Source: Candidatus Kuenenia stuttgartensis
Lineage (GTDB): Bacteria > Planctomycetota > Planctomycetia > Isosphaerales > Isosphaeraceae
DNA length: 6,401 bases
Assembly (NCBI GenBank): GCA_945874095.1
Contig: CAMCFM010000274.1
Location: 1 to 6,401 of the forward strand
Reading direction: 5' to 3'
Part shown: piece by piece, positions 1 to 3,695 of the stretch
How positions within the stretch are numbered: position 1 is the stretch's first letter
How the letters are laid out: each line of letters begins with the position of its first letter
The notes under the pieces: generated by a model
Told to the model about the DNA's origin: nothing
What the model saw: only the letters and a program-made list of their open reading frames with translations
The model's database searches: none
Position numbers and translations under genes: made by a program

Positions 1-966
1 CTTGGGCCAGCCATCTGGATTGCGACCTCCGAATTCGGCATGATCCCAGGCTTTCGCGGAGCGAGTTGGTCGGAGTTCATCGGCATGATTCCGCTCAGCC
101 TCTGGGTCTTCATGATCCAGCTCTCGGTTGTGCTCTCAGACAAGCTCGACACCACGGTTCTCGGATTCGCCCTGACTGATCCAGGTCCAGCCACTTCGAT
201 TTACCAAGTCGTTTCCAAGCCGTTCATGCAGCTGAGACAGACAGGCTGGACTCTCGCCTATTTTGTGATGCCGGCAGCGGCCAGCCTGGCAGCGGCTCGC
301 GATAAAGGCGGACTGGATCGGGTCAAATATGACGGTGTCAGGCTTCACTTTGGACTACTCCTGCCGGTCGGCCTGCTGGCTGCGATTTACGCCCGGCCGT
401 TTCTGGAACTTTGGGTCGGTCCAGGAAAAGCTCAATACGCGCCCATGATGCGTCTGTTTCTTGTCGCCTGTCTGCCTCTGATTTTGTCCGTACCGGTGCA
501 GGTTTCCACTGGTCTGGGCCATGTTCGGGTGGTGGCACTGGCGGCTTTAGGCGGGGCGGTTATCAACTTGCCCCTGAGTTACTACCTCACGCTTCAGCTT
601 GGAGTGGTGGGAGTGATCTGGGGCACAGTTCTCACAACACTTTTCTCAAACCTATTGATACCAGGAATTTACACTTACAGGACACTCTCGATTGATCCTC
701 GGGAATTCCTCCGCCGATCGTTGGCCCCGTCGTTGGCAGGTGCGTTGTTCTTAGGCTTGACCTGCTTGGGTTTAGGAGCATTTCTGGACGCATCTGCACC
801 AGGCCAGAGCGCCATGGTCAAGCTGGCCATACTGATCGGGCATCTGTCATGCGCGATGGCGGCTTATGTGGCCGGCTATTTGCTCATTCCAAGTGGTCGA
901 GAGGATGGAGGATGGATGATGTCGAAGTTCGGAATTGGTTCCATGAAGGCCACCCCAAAATCTTGA
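1..966 (+). CDS. Polysaccharide flippase-like membrane protein (Wzx/MATE-type), C-terminal part, 5' truncated
   Basis: The reading frame is open from base 1 (it begins LGPAIWIATSEFG before the first Met at base 40) and ends at TGA 964-966, so this is the last 321 residues of a longer protein; relatives usually have about 450-500. The visible part is a string of hydrophobic segments, including SLWVFMIQLSVVL, WTLAYFVMPAAASLAAA, LHFGLLLPVGLLAAIYA, MMRLFLVACLPLILSVPV, VVALAALGGAVINLPL, GVVGVIWGTVLTTLFSNLL, and two more near the C-terminus, with short charged loops between them. The spacing, the GxxGVIWGT-type segment and the 'LGxxxxxxxxALxGAxINxxLSYYL' pattern fit the oligosaccharidyl-lipid/polysaccharide transporter branch of the MOP superfamily. 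Such proteins move lipid-linked or surface polysaccharide precursors across the inner membrane. Substrate cannot be told. A MATE-type or other MOP exporter is the main alternative. It converges with the sulfatase gene; its own promoter and upstream neighbours lie outside the window. Confidence 0.75.
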   Translation, partial: LGPAIWIATSEFGMIPGFRGASWSEFIGMIPLSLWVFMIQLSVVLSDKLDTTVLGFALTDPGPATSIYQVVSKPFMQLRQTGWTLAYFVMPAAASLAAARDKGGLDRVKYDGVRLHFGLLLPVGLLAAIYARPFLELWVGPGKAQYAPMMRLFLVACLPLILSVPVQVSTGLGHVRVVALAALGGAVINLPLSYYLTLQLGVVGVIWGTVLTTLFSNLLIPGIYTYRTLSIDPREFLRRSLAPSLAGALFLGLTCLGLGAFLDASAPGQSAMVKLAILIGHLSCAMAAYVAGYLLIPSGREDGGWMMSKFGIGSMKATPKS

Positions 967-1230
967 CCTGAGGTGGCACTATACTCCTCTCACTCTGGGA
1001 TACTTAGGCCATGTTCCCTGACATGTCGGGCTTTGGATTTATTTTCCAGAACGACGCAAATCATTTTTATGTAATGCTTTACATGCGTATGGATTGAATG
1101 GGCGAAAACCCGCCCGGTCAGGGGACCGCGCCTGCAGAAATCCGCTTCTGAGCGTGATTGGAGCTTAGTAATAGCTGTCTCCTCTGGAGCCCAATCACCC
1201 AAAAACCGGAAGTTATCTCTCGCCTGTTCC
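967..1230. other. Non-coding gap between convergent genes, containing small inverted repeats
   Basis: This 264-bp stretch separates the 3' ends of the flippase-like gene and the sulfatase gene. I find no convincing gene in it. It contains CATGT-6nt-ACATG (1010-1025), ATGTAA-4nt-TTACAT (1069-1084), GGGCG-6nt-CGCCC (1100-1115), CGGTC-4nt-GACCG (1115-1128), CAGAA-6nt-TTCTG (1135-1150), and an 8-bp stem GTGATTGG/CCAATCAC enclosing 29 nt (1154-1198). None is followed by a T-run on the strand that would need it, so no classical intrinsic terminator is called for either gene. Some 5-bp stems are expected by chance; the 8-bp stem is the best supported. Confidence 0.5.
1154..1198. repeat. 8-bp inverted repeat downstream of the sulfatase stop
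   Basis: GTGATTGG at 1154-1161 is perfectly complementary to CCAATCAC at 1191-1198. After a one-base bulge (A1162) a further GCT/AGC pairing (1163-1165 with 1188-1190) can extend the stem. On the minus strand it lies 33-77 nt past the sulfatase stop codon, a plausible place for a 3'-end processing or stabilising hairpin. There is no T-tract beyond it, so a rho-independent terminator is not supported. Confidence 0.4.
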
Positions 1231-2637
1231 TTAGCGAGCTTCAAGCCACTGATCGAGCGCATCTGTCAACTCTCTGATCCGGCCGACCTGTGCTGGATCT
1301 CCTGCAAGGTTATGAAGTTCGGTTGGATCATTCTTGAGGTTATAGAGAAACGGGCCGTCGGTTCGGTTGATGATCAGGTTCTGTGTATCGCCGCCCTGCA
1401 CCACCTTTGTCGAAGCTTCAGCCACAGGCGTCGGCAGGATCAATTTCCAGTCCCCACGGCGAACCCATCGGTAAGTCATATCCACCTTGGGCTGACCCAA
1501 CTGCGAAGCCGTATGCAGAAAAAGCTCTCCATAAAGCGTGTCTCTTGGAACCTTTTCAGCCTTTTCGCCAGCCGCTTTCAGAAGGCTCAAGCCGGGCAGG
1601 CCCGCGCTGGAATAGCCCAGACCGGCGATATCAAGCAAGGTCGGAACCACGTCGATCGACGAGACCAGATCCTGACGCGTTCCAGGCTTTGTATGTCCTG
1701 GCCAGCTCAGTAGTAAAGGTGTCCGTAAACCACCGTCGAAGGGCGAGTTTTTCGACTTCACGGCGTACGGCATCCGCTCTCCAGCCAACGGGACTGCCCA
1801 GCCATTGTCCACCAGAAACAGAACCGCCGTGTTGTCGGTCAGATGGCGGTCACTCAGGAGCTTCATCAAAGCTCCCACGGAATCGTCGAACCAGCGAATG
1901 GTGGCATAATAGGCTTGCGTTTTTGGATCAAGTCCTTTACCTGCAAAGGCTTTCACATAATCAGCCGGTGGGTTGTGTGGCGTATGAGGCAGCATCGGGG
2001 CATACCAAAGGAAGAACGGAGTGCCTGCTGATTGATCGAGAAATTCTGAAATCGGGGCCATCGTATCGCGACCAATCTTCAGCCCGGTATCGCCATGACG
2101 CCCCTTAACGGTCATCCCATGGGTGAATCCGGCGTTGGCATAGTGGCCTTCCCAAAATTTACCGGTCTGGAAGCTGCGATAGCCTTGAGTGGCCAGAATT
2201 CTAGGCAAGGCGGGAGATCGGGCGATGAACGGATGAGCTTCATCTCGCTGCATGCCCTTGGGGGGATCGTTGAAGCAGATACAGTGCTGGTGGGCATATT
2301 GACCGGTCAGCAAAGTGGCCAGACTGGCCCGGCACAGAGAGGTTGGGACATAACCATTCACGAAGCTGGCTGATCTGGATGCAAGTGCATCAATGAAAGG
2401 TGTTTGTACCACCTTATGGCCCATGAATCCGAAGTCGGTCCAGGCCTGGTCATCGGCAATGATCAGCACGATATTCGGACGCTTTTTCACAGGTTTCGCC
2501 GAATTGGACACCGGCAATGGAGCTTTCGGCGAGGCTTGGTCCTGAGCGAACCCTGTAAACGATCCAACCATTGTGGATATAAACAGATAAGCCAGAGTTT
2601 TCAACCGATTGGGTGATCTGGGAAGCAACTTTTCCAT
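1231..2637 (-). CDS. Exported S1-family sulfatase with atypical C-R-A-S-L active-site signature
   Basis: The 468-residue protein matches the alkaline phosphatase/sulfatase fold and is full length for the family. An N-terminal signal peptide is visible: basic residues up to K13, a hydrophobic core at about 14-28, and a likely cleavage after GFA (residue 31), so it should act in the periplasm or outside the cell, removing sulfate esters (or sulfamate) from a substrate that cannot be predicted. Core motifs: NIVLIIADDQ with D62/D63 as metal ligands; SLCRASLATLLTG with C102 as the presumed formylglycine precursor; TGKFWEGHY with K160; PMLPHTPHNPP with H217; LFLVDNG with D276/N277 as metal ligands; K295 before DGGLRTP. 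The signature differs from canonical C-x-P-x-R: Pro is Ala104 and Arg is Leu106. I recall a CRPSL subtype among planctomycete sulfatases, so the protein is probably active rather than dead. The ATG at 2637 is the only start giving the whole signal peptide; the nearest purine-rich site (GGAG) is 12 nt upstream, hence weak. No sulfatase-activating enzyme is in view. Confidence 0.93.
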   Translation of the reverse strand: MEKLLPRSPNRLKTLAYLFISTMVGSFTGFAQDQASPKAPLPVSNSAKPVKKRPNIVLIIADDQAWTDFGFMGHKVVQTPFIDALASRSASFVNGYVPTSLCRASLATLLTGQYAHQHCICFNDPPKGMQRDEAHPFIARSPALPRILATQGYRSFQTGKFWEGHYANAGFTHGMTVKGRHGDTGLKIGRDTMAPISEFLDQSAGTPFFLWYAPMLPHTPHNPPADYVKAFAGKGLDPKTQAYYATIRWFDDSVGALMKLLSDRHLTDNTAVLFLVDNGWAVPLAGERMPYAVKSKNSPFDGGLRTPLLLSWPGHTKPGTRQDLVSSIDVVPTLLDIAGLGYSSAGLPGLSLLKAAGEKAEKVPRDTLYGELFLHTASQLGQPKVDMTYRWVRRGDWKLILPTPVAEASTKVVQGGDTQNLIINRTDGPFLYNLKNDPTELHNLAGDPAQVGRIRELTDALDQWLEAR

Positions 2638-2697
2638 GAGGAATCTCGACTCCGGTTCCAGCCTTTTTTTCGTCTTTTATGATCCAATGATCCCACT

Positions 2698-2727
2698 AAA
2701 ATAAAGCAATTCCAAGGCCTTTACCAA
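2698..2727 (-). promoter_or_regulatory. Candidate sigma70-type promoter of the sulfatase gene
   Basis: On the minus strand, TTGGTA (2722-2727) lies 18 nt from TATTTT (2698-2703); each box matches four of six consensus positions. Transcription would begin near 2690, leaving a leader of about 55 nt before the ATG at 2637. It overlaps the inverted repeat at 2709-2734. The match is modest and rests on pattern only. Confidence 0.25.
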
Positions 2728-2734
2728 TTGGAAT
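2709..2734. repeat. 7-bp inverted repeat in the divergent promoter region (possible operator)
   Basis: ATTCCAA (2709-2715) and TTGGAAT (2728-2734) are perfect inverted copies separated by 12 nt. The right arm also overlaps the palindrome CCAATTGG (2724-2731). The two-turn-scale symmetry and the position between divergent genes, over the candidate sulfatase promoter, fit a dimeric repressor or activator site. It could equally be chance; no regulator gene is present in the window. Confidence 0.35.
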
Positions 2735-2737
2735 CTA

Positions 2738-2753
2738 CAGAGATCGCAGAGAT
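2738..2753. repeat. Tandem 7-bp direct repeat CAGAGAT
   Basis: CAGAGAT occurs at 2738-2744 and again at 2747-2753, with only CG between them, giving a 9-bp period. It sits between the two inverted repeats of the divergent promoter region, upstream of the nnrE -10 box. Function is unknown; a binding site for a regulator is one possibility. Confidence 0.3.
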
Positions 2754-2756
2754 TTC

Positions 2757-2779
2757 TCAGGAATAGATGGTTTTCCTGA
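2757..2779. repeat. 7-bp inverted repeat next to the nnrE promoter
   Basis: TCAGGAA (2757-2763) and TTCCTGA (2773-2779) are perfect inverted copies around a 9-nt spacer. The right arm covers the place where the -35 element of the nnrE promoter should be, so a protein bound here could affect initiation. It lies upstream of the predicted transcription start, so it would act as DNA rather than as an RNA hairpin. Confidence 0.35.
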
Positions 2780-2801
2780 CTGGGACAATGGAAAATATAA
2801 T
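2773..2801 (+). promoter_or_regulatory. Candidate promoter of nnrE with perfect TATAAT -10 box
   Basis: A perfect TATAAT lies at 2796-2801. At the ideal 17-nt spacing the -35 hexamer is TTCCTG (2773-2778), a poor match to TTGACA beyond the first two bases, so the promoter may depend on an activator or be weak. Transcription would start near 2808, giving a leader of about 50 nt ahead of the ATG at 2859. No extended -10 TGN is present. Confidence 0.45.
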
Positions 2802-2843
2802 CATCAAGGCTGGATCCGAAAAGCTCGGCTGATGGTGGCTGGG

Positions 2844-2849
2844 AAGGAG
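2844..2849 (+). promoter_or_regulatory. Shine-Dalgarno AAGGAG that fixes the nnrE start
   Basis: AAGGAG at 2844-2849 is nine bases before the ATG at 2859, which is near-ideal spacing. It is only three bases before the ATG at 2853, and it lies inside the reading frame after the upstream ATG at 2832. This makes 2859 the best start. Confidence 0.65.
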
Positions 2850-2858
2850 CTGATGGCG

Positions 2859-3614
2859 ATGATTTTTGATGATCGTTCCGAACGGCGTGAAACTCTCGAA
2901 GTTTCGCGGTATCGACTGCGGCCACTGACTTGCGAAGAAGTGCGAGCCCTCGACGACTATGCTGTCGCCGAGCTGAATATGCCGACGATCGTGCTGATGG
3001 AAAACGCTGGCCGAGGTGCCGCCCGAGTCCTCTCGTGGGCCATGTTTGAAACCGGATTAATCAGTTCTGAAAGTCAGCCTGCAACAGTAGTTGTGATCTG
3101 TGGACAAGGCAATAACGGTGGCGATGGAGCCGTTCTGGCACGCCATTTGGAAGCCTCAGGCGTGGCCAAGGTGCGCGTGGTCTGGACCACTCCGCCCGGC
3201 GAACTTAAAGGCGATGCCCTCGCCCAGTACAGAATTCTCCAGGCGGCAGGCATCGAGCAGTCACGGGTTTTTGAACCCATGGAGCTGGAGTCGATCCTGA
3301 AACCGGCGGATTGGGTGGTCGATGGACTGTTTGGAACTGGCCTGACCAGACCCTTGATACCCGGCGACCTGGCGGGCGACATTGTCGGGATTATCAACGA
3401 AAGTGGTAAGCCTGTCATGGCTTTAGATATCCCGTCGGGGATGGACGCAAACACCGGCGAAGTCTTGGGCGTTGCCATCAAGGCCCGCCTTACAGCCACA
3501 TTTGTAGCCCCTAAAGTCGGCTTCTACGAACGCTATGCCAGCGAATGGACAGGACGCGTGGAGATCGTCGATATCGGTCTGCCACGTCATGCTTTACGAC
3601 GATTTGAAGAATAA
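2859..3614 (+). CDS. nnrE: NAD(P)H-hydrate epimerase (YjeF N-terminal domain), stand-alone
   Basis: This 251-residue protein belongs to the YjeF_N/NnrE family, which interconverts the R and S forms of hydrated NADH and NADPH so that the ATP/ADP-dependent dehydratase (NnrD) can restore the cofactor. It is a soluble cytoplasmic repair enzyme. Family motifs appear in order: LTCEEVRALDDYAV (23-36), MENAGRGAA (47-55), the glycine-rich VVVICGQGNNGGDG (77-90) with the Asn/Asp nucleotide and K+ region, VVDGLFGTGLTRP (153-165), and ALDIPSGMDANTGEVLG (188-204) with the conserved Asp190, followed by ATFVAPKVGFYE. The protein ends just after VEIVDIGLP, so there is no fused NnrD kinase-like domain, unlike many bacterial YjeF proteins of about 500 residues. 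In-frame ATGs at 2832 and 2853 also exist; 2859 is chosen for its Shine-Dalgarno spacing, and conservation begins only about 22 residues later. It is divergent from the sulfatase, ends in a terminator, and seems monocistronic. Confidence 0.93.
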   Translation: MIFDDRSERRETLEVSRYRLRPLTCEEVRALDDYAVAELNMPTIVLMENAGRGAARVLSWAMFETGLISSESQPATVVVICGQGNNGGDGAVLARHLEASGVAKVRVVWTTPPGELKGDALAQYRILQAAGIEQSRVFEPMELESILKPADWVVDGLFGTGLTRPLIPGDLAGDIVGIINESGKPVMALDIPSGMDANTGEVLGVAIKARLTATFVAPKVGFYERYASEWTGRVEIVDIGLPRHALRRFEE

Positions 3615-3617
3615 AAT

Positions 3618-3661
3618 AAAAAAAAGACAGCCCCAATTCCTTGGAGCTGTTCTATCTTTTT
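3618..3661. terminator. Bidirectional intrinsic terminator between nnrE and the large minus-strand gene
   Basis: ACAGCCCC (3627-3634) pairs with GGAGCTGT (3643-3650) around an 8-nt loop, with one internal C/A mismatch (3632 with 3645). On the plus strand the stem is followed by TCTATCTTTTT (to 3661), ending nnrE transcripts 4 nt after its stop codon region begins the A-tract. On the minus strand the A8 run at 3618-3625 becomes T8 and follows the same stem, about 46 nt past the stop at 3696. One hairpin thus serves both converging genes. A perfect palindrome TGATCGATCA (3661-3670) sits directly beside it. Confidence 0.8.
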
Positions 3662-3695
3662 GATCGATCAAGTCAGGATTCGTGACAGATCGGGA

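Noticed and set aside
967..1000. Possible intrinsic terminator just after the flippase-like gene
   Set aside because: Only a weak GAGG/CCTC pairing with a long loop is present and no T-run follows.
990..1262. 90-codon minus-strand open frame filling the flippase-sulfatase gap
   Set aside because: It begins inside the sulfatase C-terminus in another frame, has no Shine-Dalgarno site, no recognisable domain, and runs through the inverted repeats. It is most likely a chance open frame.
1383..2108. 241-codon plus-strand open frame opposite the sulfatase
   Set aside because: It lies wholly antisense to a gene with intact family motifs, and its Arg/Ser/Pro-rich translation is typical of the shadow frame of a coding region.
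2677..2925. 82-codon minus-strand open frame across the divergent promoter region
   Set aside because: It overlaps the nnrE promoter, ribosome-binding site and 5' coding end, and shows no domain.
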